A stretch of DNA of 12,969 bases, from NCBI GenBank assembly GCA_947480815.1, contig CANKEA010000011.1:1-12969 (forward strand), given 5' to 3'. Below, one piece after another: positions 7,851 through 12,969 of this stretch (its first letter is position 1; every line of letters begins with the position of its first letter). The notes under the pieces are model-generated. The model was not told the origin of the DNA, did no database searches, and worked only from the letters and a program-made list of their open reading frames with translations. This DNA comes from Caulobacterales bacterium (GTDB lineage Bacteria; Pseudomonadota; Alphaproteobacteria; Caulobacterales; Caulobacteraceae). Both the position numbers and the translations under genes were made by a program.

Positions 7851-7951
7851 GGGTGGAGACCGACGACGACCCGGAGCGTGACTCGTTGCGGCTGCTTCCT
7901 CTCGGACCTGACCGGATTGGCGAGGCGTCCGCCCATCGCCGATCTCCACCC
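7851..7951 (-). ncRNA. ffs: Signal recognition particle RNA (small bacterial 4.5S type)
   Basis: This is the RNA of the signal recognition particle, which with Ffh targets inner-membrane proteins co-translationally. On the minus strand, positions 7913-7890 carry the conserved apical domain: GGTCAGGTCC, a GAGA tetraloop (7903-7900), then GGAAGCAGCC. This matches the universal Ffh-binding helix 8, with GAGA in place of the GGAA loop of E. coli. The ends pair perfectly: GGGTGGAGA at 7951-7943 with TCTCCACCC at 7859-7851. The helix continues for about seven more pairs, including G-T wobbles. About 101 bases is the normal size for the short form. The 5' and 3' ends are inferred from pairing and may be off by a few bases. 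Many alphaproteobacteria place this gene next to dnaX. Confidence 0.93.
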
Positions 7952-7953
7952 CC

Positions 7954-7982
7954 TATATCGCGGTTGGGACGGGGGAGTGCAA
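7954..7982 (-). promoter_or_regulatory. Candidate promoter of the SRP RNA gene
   Basis: On the minus strand TTGCAC (7982-7977) and GATATA (7959-7954) are separated by 17 bases, just upstream of the SRP RNA and just after the pheA stop. The match to the sigma-70 consensus is partial, and the start point predicted from this spacing (about 7947) falls a few bases inside the paired 5' end. Either the -10 is shifted or the RNA starts slightly later. No terminator follows the RNA, so dnaX may share this promoter. Confidence 0.4.
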
Positions 7983-7993
7983 GCGCGGCAAGT

Positions 7994-8842
7994 TTATGCC
8001 TTCAGTCTGAAGGGGTCGGCGGGGTATGCACCCAGTAACTCCACATGGTCGGCAAAGAAGGTCAGTTCCTCCAGCGCGCGGGCCAAAGGCGGATCCTGCG
8101 GGCGGCCATCGACCTCGGCGTAGAACATGGTGGCGGCGAATGCACCGCTCTCCATGTAGCTTTCCAGCTTGGTCAGGTTGACGCCGTTGGTGGCGAAACC
8201 GCCGAGGGCCTTGTATAGCGCGGCCGGCATGTTGCGGACCCGGAACACGAAGCTCGTGACGCTGGGGACACCGGCCGGCGGTGGTTCGGCGTCCTTGGCC
8301 GCGGTCATCACCAGAAACCGCGTGGTATTGGTGATATCGTCCTCCAGATCGCTCTTGAGGATGTCGAGGCCATATATCTTGGCCGCAAGGGCCGGGGCCA
8401 CAGCGGCCTTGGTGGAATCGGGGTTTTCCGACAGGGCCTTGGCGGCACCGGCGGTGTCGCCGGCAGCTTGCGTGCCCAGGCCCATGGCCTTGATGCTATT
8501 GCGGCACTGATACAGCGCGATCGGCATGGAGACGGCCGTGGTCACCGTGTCCAGGGTAACGCCGAGATTGGCCATCAGATGGAAACGGATCGGCTTGAAC
8601 GCCTCGCCTATGATGCGCAGGCCCGAGGCCGGCAGCAGGTGGTGCACATCGCCCACGCGGCCGGCGATGGAATTTTCCACCGGAATCATGCCGAGCGCGC
8701 ATGAGCCGCTCTGCATGGCTATGAAGGCCTCTTCAAAGGTGAGGCAGGGCACGGGCTCGTAGTCGGGAAAATAAGTCTGGCAGGCCTCGTGGCTGTTGGC
8801 ACCCAGTTCGCCCTGAAAGGCGATTTTCTTCGAAGCGGTCAT
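7994..8842 (-). CDS. pheA: Prephenate dehydratase with ACT domain
   Basis: This enzyme decarboxylates and dehydrates prephenate to phenylpyruvate, the committed step to phenylalanine. It is a stand-alone 282-residue dehydratase, without the chorismate mutase domain found in the fused E. coli enzyme. The catalytic part (about 5-180) begins FQGELGANSHEAC and holds PVENSIAGRV (54-63) and the TRF signature in NTTRFLV (172-178, T174-R175-F176). An ACT domain (about 195-270) should bind phenylalanine for feedback control. Its usual ESRP motif reads ESYM (227-230), a change I recall as common in alphaproteobacteria. The ATG directly follows the kdsB stop, so the two genes are certainly co-transcribed and translation is probably coupled. 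Chorismate mutase must be encoded elsewhere. Confidence 0.96.
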   Translation of the reverse strand: MTASKKIAFQGELGANSHEACQTYFPDYEPVPCLTFEEAFIAMQSGSCALGMIPVENSIAGRVGDVHHLLPASGLRIIGEAFKPIRFHLMANLGVTLDTVTTAVSMPIALYQCRNSIKAMGLGTQAAGDTAGAAKALSENPDSTKAAVAPALAAKIYGLDILKSDLEDDITNTTRFLVMTAAKDAEPPPAGVPSVTSFVFRVRNMPAALYKALGGFATNGVNLTKLESYMESGAFAATMFYAEVDGRPQDPPLARALEELTFFADHVELLGAYPADPFRLKA

Positions 8843-9595
8843 CTAGATTGCTTTCATAGCTGCCGCGAAGGCGCGGGCGGCGTCGAGGTCAGCGGGACTG
8901 TCGACGGCGATCGGAGCGGAACCAATCACAGCGGCGCGCAGGCTAAGGCCCAGCTCCAGACCGCGCAGTTGTTCCAGCTTCTCGCGCTTTTCCAATGCAG
9001 AGGGTGGGGCGTCGTTAAACGCCTCAAGCGCGGCGCGGGTGTAGCCATAGACGCCGATGTGACGCCAGACCGGCCCCTCGCCATAGAGGGTCGCTCGGGT
9101 GAAATAGAGCGCACGTCCAGCCTGACCATCGGAATCCATGGCCAAGATCGCCTTGACCACGTCGGGATTGGCCTTGGCGACCGGATCGTTTTCTTCAGCG
9201 ACGACTGTGGCCACATCGCAGCGTCCGGCAGCCAGCAAACGCGCACAGGCGCGGACAGAATCCGCGGCCTCAAACGGCATGTCACCCTGCATGTTGATGA
9301 CGGCGTCGTGTTTTCCCGCCGGGTCAAGCTGGCGTAGGGCAGCCAGGATACGGTCCGAACCGGACGGCAAGAGCGGGTCGGTCAGCACTGCCATTGCGCC
9401 CGCAGCCTGCACTGCCGCCACGATCTCGTGATCGCCTGCGGCCACCGCCACCGGGCCGATACCGGCATCCAGGGCGCATTGCAGGGCGCGCACAATCATC
9501 GGAACGCCATCAATCAGCGCCAGCGGCTTGCCGGGCAGGCGCGTGGCGGCCATGCGGGCCGGTATCAGGACGATCGGATTCACGGGTCTATTCAT
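8843..9595 (-). CDS. kdsB: 3-deoxy-manno-octulosonate cytidylyltransferase (CMP-Kdo synthetase)
   Basis: KdsB activates Kdo with CTP to CMP-Kdo, the donor for the inner core of lipopolysaccharide; the enzyme is cytoplasmic. From the ATG at 9595 the protein has 250 residues, the normal size. The nucleotide-binding loop IPARMAATRLPGKPL spans 11-25. SGSDRI is at 78-83. The metal-binding aspartate is D105 in INMQGDMP (the classical form is NVQGDEP), followed by DPVAKANPDVVKAI and RHIGVYGYT, and near the end VDSPADLDAARAF supplies the second metal aspartate. The open frame extends 37 codons further upstream to 9706, but those residues do not resemble the family. The stop abuts pheA directly. It is transcribed divergently from the cytochrome c gene. 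Confidence 0.95.
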   Translation of the reverse strand: MNRPVNPIVLIPARMAATRLPGKPLALIDGVPMIVRALQCALDAGIGPVAVAAGDHEIVAAVQAAGAMAVLTDPLLPSGSDRILAALRQLDPAGKHDAVINMQGDMPFEAADSVRACARLLAAGRCDVATVVAEENDPVAKANPDVVKAILAMDSDGQAGRALYFTRATLYGEGPVWRHIGVYGYTRAALEAFNDAPPSALEKREKLEQLRGLELGLSLRAAVIGSAPIAVDSPADLDAARAFAAAMKAI

Positions 9596-9615
9596 GGGCG
9601 TAGATGTGCTTTTGG

Positions 9616-9629
9616 TGCAATGGCTTGCA
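9616..9629. repeat. Small dyad upstream of kdsB
   Basis: TGCAA and TTGCA are perfect 5-base arms around a 4-base centre. The element ends 21 bases before the kdsB start. It could be an operator, but it is short enough to be chance. Confidence 0.25.
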
Positions 9630-9644
9630 GGCGTCTTAGGCGTC
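9629..9644. repeat. Direct repeat AGGCGTC, two copies
   Basis: AGGCGTC occurs at 9629-9635 and again at 9638-9644, with TT between, a 9-base period. The layout resembles a pair of activator half-sites; function unknown. Confidence 0.3.
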
Positions 9645-9709
9645 ACCTCCCTATACGGCAAACTGCCCAGTTGCACCTGCGCCGGTAGCGTGTAAGAGAC
9701 GCGCAAGCA

Positions 9710-9753
9710 ACAGCCGGACGGGGCGCGAGCCCGCGAATCGCTTGGCCGGCTGT
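9710..9753 (+). repeat. Inverted repeat upstream of the cytochrome c gene
   Basis: ACAGCCGG (9710-9717) and CCGGCTGT (9746-9753) are perfect 8-base arms. Inside lies a small hairpin, GGGC gcga GCCC (9721-9732). The element ends 27 bases before the ATG at 9781, so it may fold in the 5' leader or serve as a binding site. Confidence 0.4.
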
Positions 9754-9780
9754 GTGAATCAGAGGGCTTGCTGGGCTGAC

Positions 9781-10413
9781 ATGAGCGACCTGACCTTCAA
9801 TAAAATCGCTGGCGGTGTGCTTGCGACCGGTCTTGCAATTTTCCTTCTCAAGGAAGTGACCACAGAGCTCTTTATCCAAGAGCCGCCCGAGAAGCCGGGC
9901 TATTCCATCGCCGTGGTTGAAGCCGTCAGTCCTGGCGGCGGGCCCGCCGCGCCGGAGGTTCCGCCAGACTGGGGTACGATCCTGCCGACGGCTGATGTGG
10001 CCGCAGGCCAGACCGTCTCGGCCAAATGCGCCTCCTGTCACCAGTTCGACCCCGCCGGCACAAACGGCACGGGCCCGGGTCTGTTCGGCGTGGTTGGCCG
10101 CAAGACGGCTGGCCACCCTGGCTATATGTATTCGCAGGCGATGGTCGATGAGGCAGCAAAGTCTCCGGTCTGGACCTACGACGCTCTGTTTGAGTACCTA
10201 AAGAACCCACAAAAGGTGGTTCCAGGCACCAAGATGTCCTTCGTTGGGCTGCCGAAGGCCGAGGACCGCATCGCGATCATCGCTTACCTACACACCCTGG
10301 GTTCGACCCTGCCGATCCCGGCACCCAAGCCCGCGGCACCGGCCGCGGAAGCACCGGATGCGGACGATGCGGCTGCTCCAGCCGCCGAAGCTGCACCTCC
10401 CGCAAAGGGTTAG
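9781..10413 (+). CDS. Membrane-anchored class I cytochrome c
   Basis: This is an electron carrier tethered to the inner membrane with its haem in the periplasm, like CycM/cytochrome c552-type proteins that link the bc1 complex to terminal oxidases; that exact partner is inferred. From the ATG at 9781 the protein has 210 residues. Residues about 9-24 (IAGGVLATGLAIFLLK) form an N-terminal membrane helix without an obvious cleavage site. The haem motif is CASCH (C83, C86, axial H87). The distal ligand is M152 in PGTKMSFVG, followed by AIIAYLHTL. From about 180 on comes a flexible Ala/Pro tail with acidic residues. An in-frame start at 9742 is less likely because it puts extra polar residues before the anchor. 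No strong Shine-Dalgarno is present at the usual distance. Confidence 0.9.
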   Translation: MSDLTFNKIAGGVLATGLAIFLLKEVTTELFIQEPPEKPGYSIAVVEAVSPGGGPAAPEVPPDWGTILPTADVAAGQTVSAKCASCHQFDPAGTNGTGPGLFGVVGRKTAGHPGYMYSQAMVDEAAKSPVWTYDALFEYLKNPQKVVPGTKMSFVGLPKAEDRIAIIAYLHTLGSTLPIPAPKPAAPAAEAPDADDAAAPAAEAAPPAKG

Positions 10414-10428
10414 TCTCCCGATTTCAAA

Positions 10429-10464
10429 ATCCGCTCATCCCAGCGAAAGCTGGAATGAGCGGAT
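10429..10464. terminator. Palindrome between convergent genes (REP-like; likely terminator)
   Basis: Positions 10429-10438 pair with 10455-10464, and 10440-10444 pair with 10449-10453. That makes 15 base pairs with a single C-A mismatch, closed by a GAAA loop on the + strand. It sits 15 bases after the cytochrome stop and 3 bases after the NlpC/P60 stop. On the minus strand the stem is followed by a short T run, so it fits best as a terminator for the minus operon and may act both ways. The core CCAGCGAAAGCTGG looks like a repeated extragenic palindrome that I recall from alphaproteobacterial genomes. Confidence 0.75.
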
Positions 10465-10467
10465 AAG

Positions 10468-11280
10468 CTAAGGCCTTCGCCAAGCTGTTGGTGCGCCCAT
10501 CCGCGCAATCCCTTCCGCCAGAGGCTCGACGGCCACCGCCATGTGGTGCGCATTGGCGTGAATGATCGTCGCCTCATCGAGGAACATGACGACGTGGCCC
10601 GGCCAGAAAGCCAGGTCTCCCCGTTTCACGGCGTCTTGCGGCACCGGAGTAAAAGCATCACGCTGCTGGTCACTATCGCGGGGACATGCGCGGCCGCAGG
10701 CGATCAGGGCCTGCTGCACCAATCCCGAGCAATCGAGGCCAGCACTGGAACGACCACCCCAAATATAGGGAGCCTCCAGATATCCCAGGGCGACCGCCGC
10801 GGCGTCGCGAGCGTTGTCGCCCAGCGGGGCCAGATGGCTGTCGATCACATAGTCCTCACCGTTGATCTGGGCGAAACGGCCTTCGTGGCCCGTGACGCGG
10901 ACCAGGCTGTTTCGGCTTAACAGCATCGGGTCGGGCGACTTGATGTCTGGCCGTTCGAACAGCGGGGCGCTGCGCACGCAGACATGGTGCGTCGGCGCAG
11001 CATCGGCCGGTGTCAGTTCCTCAAAGGGCACAAAGCCGACATAGCCATCGCGGCGGTTCTGGCCGAAGGCGAAATCGCTATCCTCGAACAGCACGTCAAA
11101 GGTCTCGCCATAGAGCAGTTCACTGGTGGCCTGGGCGGCGAAATTGGCCAGGTCGCGCATGGGCGCGCTGGGGAGCAACAGGCGCATCGGCGTCACGGGT
11201 CGGAAGGTCCGCGCAGCAACCAGGCCCTCCAGAGCTTGGGCCGCGACCCCATCGCGCAGCAGGATCAGCCGCTCGTCCAT
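10468..11280 (-). CDS. SH3-NlpC/P60 (C40) cell-wall peptidase
   Basis: C40 peptidases usually cut the gamma-D-Glu to diaminopimelate bond in peptidoglycan peptides. This 270-residue protein has an N-terminal region with SH3-like segments (about 25-150, e.g. GFVPFEEL and RVTGHEGRFAQI) and a C-terminal NlpC/P60 domain. Numbered from the ATG at 11280, the catalytic Cys is C184 in GLDCSGLVQ, the His is H229 in PGHVVMF, and the third polar residue is probably H241 in IIHANAHH. There is no signal peptide or membrane helix, which suggests action on imported peptides in the cytoplasm, as in YkfC-type dipeptidyl peptidases. The ATG overlaps the TGA of the upstream aminopeptidase by one base; a GTG three bases earlier would give a four-base overlap. 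Either way translation is coupled. Confidence 0.92.
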   Translation of the reverse strand: MDERLILLRDGVAAQALEGLVAARTFRPVTPMRLLLPSAPMRDLANFAAQATSELLYGETFDVLFEDSDFAFGQNRRDGYVGFVPFEELTPADAAPTHHVCVRSAPLFERPDIKSPDPMLLSRNSLVRVTGHEGRFAQINGEDYVIDSHLAPLGDNARDAAAVALGYLEAPYIWGGRSSAGLDCSGLVQQALIACGRACPRDSDQQRDAFTPVPQDAVKRGDLAFWPGHVVMFLDEATIIHANAHHMAVAVEPLAEGIARMGAPTAWRRP

Positions 11281-12662
11281 CACGAGAACCGCCGCTCAAT
11301 CACGGCCAACAGGGCGCGAATGGCCTGGGCCTCAGCGCCGGAGGGCCGGCCCGGTCCGGCCTTGGGGTTCCAGCCAAAGATATCGAAATGGGCCCATGAC
11401 CCGCTCGCAGGCGCAAAGCGCTGCAGAAACAGGGCTGCGGTTACAGAACCGGCCTGGGCCCAGGCATCGGGGTCATTCTTGAGGTCGGCAATGTCGCTAT
11501 CGAGCGCGCCCTCGTAGCCGGCCCAAAGCGGCAAGCGCCACAGGGGATCAAACTGAGTGATCCCGGCCGCAGCAATTTCAGCCGCCAAGCCGTCATCGGC
11601 GGTCCAGAAGGGCACGATCTGGGGCCCGACCGCCATGCGGGCCGCGCCGGTCAGAGTGGCAAGGTCGAGGGTCAGAACGGGGTCGAACTCGGCGGCGCGG
11701 GTTAGCGCGTCCGCAAGGATCAGCCGGCCTTCAGCATCGGTATTGCCCACCTCAATCGTCAAACCTTTGCGCGACGACAGAACATCGCCCGGCCGCATGG
11801 CATCGCCGCTGATGGCGTTCTCGACGGCCGGGACCAGCACCACCAGATGCACAGGGATGTTCAGCGCCATGACCATGCGCCCGAGTGCCAGGGCGTGCGC
11901 GGCACCGCCCATGTCTTTCTTCATCAGCCGCATTCCGGCCGATGACTTGATGTCCAGTCCGCCCGTATCAAACACGACGCCTTTGCCGACCAGCGCCAGA
12001 GTAGGATGGGAGGCATCGCCCCATTCCAGCTCGATCATACGCGGGCTGCGCGTTGGGTGGGCGGCGCGACCGACCGCATGCACGGCGGGATAGTTGGCGT
12101 CTAGCAGGGCTTCGCCGACAACGCAGCTGACCTTTGCGCCATAGGCCTGGCCAATCTCGCGCGCGATGGTCTCGATCTGGAGCGGGCCGAGATCGTTGGC
12201 TGGAGTATTGATCATGTCACGCGCAAGGACACAGGCCTGTGCCACCGCATTCAGCCGGGCCAGATCCATGCCGGCGGGTGCCAACAGGCGTGGCCGGGTC
12301 TCCTCCTCCAGGCGGCTGCGGTATCGGTCGAAACGGTAAGACCCTAGGGCGAAGGCCAGGGCAGAATCGAAATCGCCGAAACCGGGCGCGAAGGCATAGT
12401 CGCCAGGGGGCAGCTTCGCCGCCAGGGCGCGACAGGCCATCGGATCGGCCGGGCCATCGCCAATGCCAAACAAAACGGATTCGACACCGCTTTCCCCCGG
12501 CAGAACGAGCACCTGGCCGCTCTTGCCGGTGAATCCCGAGATCTGCGCCAGGGCACGCGCCGAAAGGCGATCGGCCAGGAATGTTGCTGCCGCCGCCGGC
12601 GTCAGGGCGTGGACCAGCTTAACGTCGATGGCGTCCCGCGCCTCAATGACTGGTTCGAACAT
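11280..12662 (-). CDS. M17 family leucyl aminopeptidase
   Basis: M17 enzymes are di-metal aminopeptidases that remove N-terminal residues from peptides in the cytoplasm. The protein has 460 residues. The N-terminal regulatory-type domain (about 1-150) is weakly conserved. The catalytic domain carries KGVVFDTGG with ligands K227 and D232, catalytic K239, D250 in MKKDMGG, and the signature NTDAEGRL (307-314) with ligands D309 and E311 and the catalytic-site R313. All expected metal ligands are present, so it should be active. I leave the symbol open because pepA and pepB-type members cannot be separated by eye. AAGGAAG at 12671-12677 lies 8 bases before the ATG. The downstream NlpC/P60 gene overlaps it. 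Together they could trim recycled cell-wall peptides, though a general peptide-breakdown role is equally possible. Confidence 0.94.
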   Translation of the reverse strand: MFEPVIEARDAIDVKLVHALTPAAAATFLADRLSARALAQISGFTGKSGQVLVLPGESGVESVLFGIGDGPADPMACRALAAKLPPGDYAFAPGFGDFDSALAFALGSYRFDRYRSRLEEETRPRLLAPAGMDLARLNAVAQACVLARDMINTPANDLGPLQIETIAREIGQAYGAKVSCVVGEALLDANYPAVHAVGRAAHPTRSPRMIELEWGDASHPTLALVGKGVVFDTGGLDIKSSAGMRLMKKDMGGAAHALALGRMVMALNIPVHLVVLVPAVENAISGDAMRPGDVLSSRKGLTIEVGNTDAEGRLILADALTRAAEFDPVLTLDLATLTGAARMAVGPQIVPFWTADDGLAAEIAAAGITQFDPLWRLPLWAGYEGALDSDIADLKNDPDAWAQAGSVTAALFLQRFAPASGSWAHFDIFGWNPKAGPGRPSGAEAQAIRALLAVIERRFS

Positions 12663-12670
12663 ACTTAACG

Positions 12671-12677
12671 CTTCCTT
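12671..12677 (-). promoter_or_regulatory. Ribosome binding site of the leucyl aminopeptidase gene
   Basis: AAGGAAG on the minus strand is 8 bases from the ATG at 12662. It is one of the clearest Shine-Dalgarno sequences in the window and confirms the start. Confidence 0.65.
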
Positions 12678-12853
12678 GATGACCCTAGCGCCAGACTTGC
12701 CGGCGTAACGCCTCTGTTAGAGCTGCCTTAGCATGCGTCGCATGACGCGCCTTCTCGCAGCCCGATCAAAAAATACGCGCCCGACAACCTGACCGGGACG
12801 GACAAATACTACCTATGTCCCCGGCTTACGAACACAGTCTGGCGGGTCATCTC
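12678..12853. other. Intergenic region between pabC-like gene and aminopeptidase
   Basis: About 176 bases without a gene. It holds a bulged palindrome (12793-12824), a run of six T on the minus strand (12773-12768), and a small GCGTC gcat GACGC hairpin (12746-12759 region). The aminopeptidase promoter is probably here, but I could not pick a convincing one. Confidence 0.4.
12793..12824. repeat. Bulged palindrome downstream of the pabC-like gene
   Basis: GGACA (12800-12804) pairs with TGTCC (12816-12820) across 11 bases. CCGG (12793-12796) pairs with CCGG (12821-12824), leaving a three-base bulge. It lies 30 bases after the stop of the partial gene on the minus strand and 20 bases before a T6 run, so it may take part in termination; it could also be a remnant of a repeat element. 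Confidence 0.3.
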
Positions 12854-12969
12854 TTAGACCGGAAGTTTTCCCGCCAGCGCCGTGACCAGCGGATGCGATG
12901 GCAGGGTTTTTCCATCAAGAGACGTAACGGCACGGATGCCAACCAGGCTATTGGTAAGGAACACCGCCT
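12854..12969 (-). CDS. pabC: Class IV aminotransferase, C-terminal fragment (probably aminodeoxychorismate lyase)
   Basis: The last 37 codons of a minus-strand gene enter the window and end in TAA at 12854-12856. The fragment begins AVFLTNSLVGIRAVTSLDGK. The (V/F)FLTNSL-x-GI-R-P/A-V pattern is the typical C-terminal strand of fold-type IV PLP enzymes and fits PabC, which converts 4-amino-4-deoxychorismate to p-aminobenzoate and pyruvate for folate synthesis. D-alanine or branched-chain aminotransferases share the pattern, so the symbol is tentative. The PLP lysine lies outside the window. The gene is cut by the window edge, not truncated in the genome. Confidence 0.7.
   Translation of the reverse strand, partial: AVFLTNSLVGIRAVTSLDGKTLPSHPLVTALAGKLPV

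Larger units (their letters stand above)
9596..9780. promoter_or_regulatory. Divergent intergenic region between kdsB and the cytochrome c gene
   Basis: This 185-base region must hold the promoters of both flanking genes, but I cannot assign a convincing -35/-10 pair for either. It contains a small dyad (TGCAA tggc TTGCA, 9616-9629), a direct repeat (AGGCGTC at 9629-9635 and 9638-9644), and an inverted repeat nearer the cytochrome start. Confidence 0.5.

Noticed and set aside
7233..8123. Long + strand open frame (296 codons) opposite dnaX and the SRP RNA
   Set aside because: It runs antisense to the well-supported dnaX, SRP RNA and pheA end, has no recognisable domain, and its length is explained by GC-rich codon use on the other strand.
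9596..9706. Upstream in-frame start for kdsB at 9706
   Set aside because: The 37 added residues precede the conserved IPAR nucleotide-binding start and make the protein longer than the family.
12768..12800. Intrinsic terminator made of CCCG...CGGG and a T6 run on the minus strand
   Set aside because: The stem is only four pairs with a ten-base loop and the T run starts several bases after it, so it is too weak to annotate as a terminator.
1..12969. CRISPR arrays, tRNA genes, transposases, phage or defence genes
   Set aside because: I saw no regular spaced repeats, no tRNA cloverleaf ends, and no proteins of these classes; all substantial frames are accounted for by core genes.

Overview
The window is a compact, GC-rich stretch of bacterial core genome. 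The gene content points to an alphaproteobacterium, most likely near Caulobacterales. Supporting signs are a DnaX without the usual zinc-binding cysteines, the 'GANSHEA' start of the prephenate dehydratase, a membrane-anchored class I cytochrome c, and an SRP RNA gene directly in front of dnaX. The order was assigned from remembered family features, not from a search. A Gram-negative envelope is implied by kdsB (CMP-Kdo) and by dapE (lysine/meso-diaminopimelate).

Left part (1-1236, + strand): the last codons of a possible upstream ORF, then dapE. dapE runs tail to tail into a long minus-strand block, and the two stop codons overlap.

Middle (1233-9595, all - strand). Read in the direction of transcription the order is kdsB, pheA, SRP RNA (ffs), dnaX, ybaB/ebfC, recR, rmuC, def, fmt, truA. 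kdsB and pheA abut with no spacer. The SRP RNA has its own promoter-like sequence and ends about 21 bases before the dnaX start, so dnaX may be read from it. dnaX-ybaB-recR is the widely conserved clamp-loader/recombination cluster, followed by rmuC (nuclease-related). def-fmt-truA handle N-terminal formylation, its removal, and tRNA pseudouridylation.

Right part (9596-12969): a divergent intergenic region with small repeats, then a membrane-anchored cytochrome c on + (9781-10413). It faces a minus-strand pair, an M17 leucyl aminopeptidase translationally coupled to an SH3-NlpC/P60 peptidase. A strong palindrome sits between the convergent genes. The window ends in the C-terminus of a class IV aminotransferase, probably aminodeoxychorismate lyase (pabC).

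I found no mobile element, defence system, CRISPR array or biosynthetic cluster. The points worth a second look are small: the SRP RNA with a GAGA loop, the zinc-less DnaX with a glycine-rich tract and no frameshift site, the coupled aminopeptidase/NlpC pair, a TTG start for YbaB, and several palindromes.
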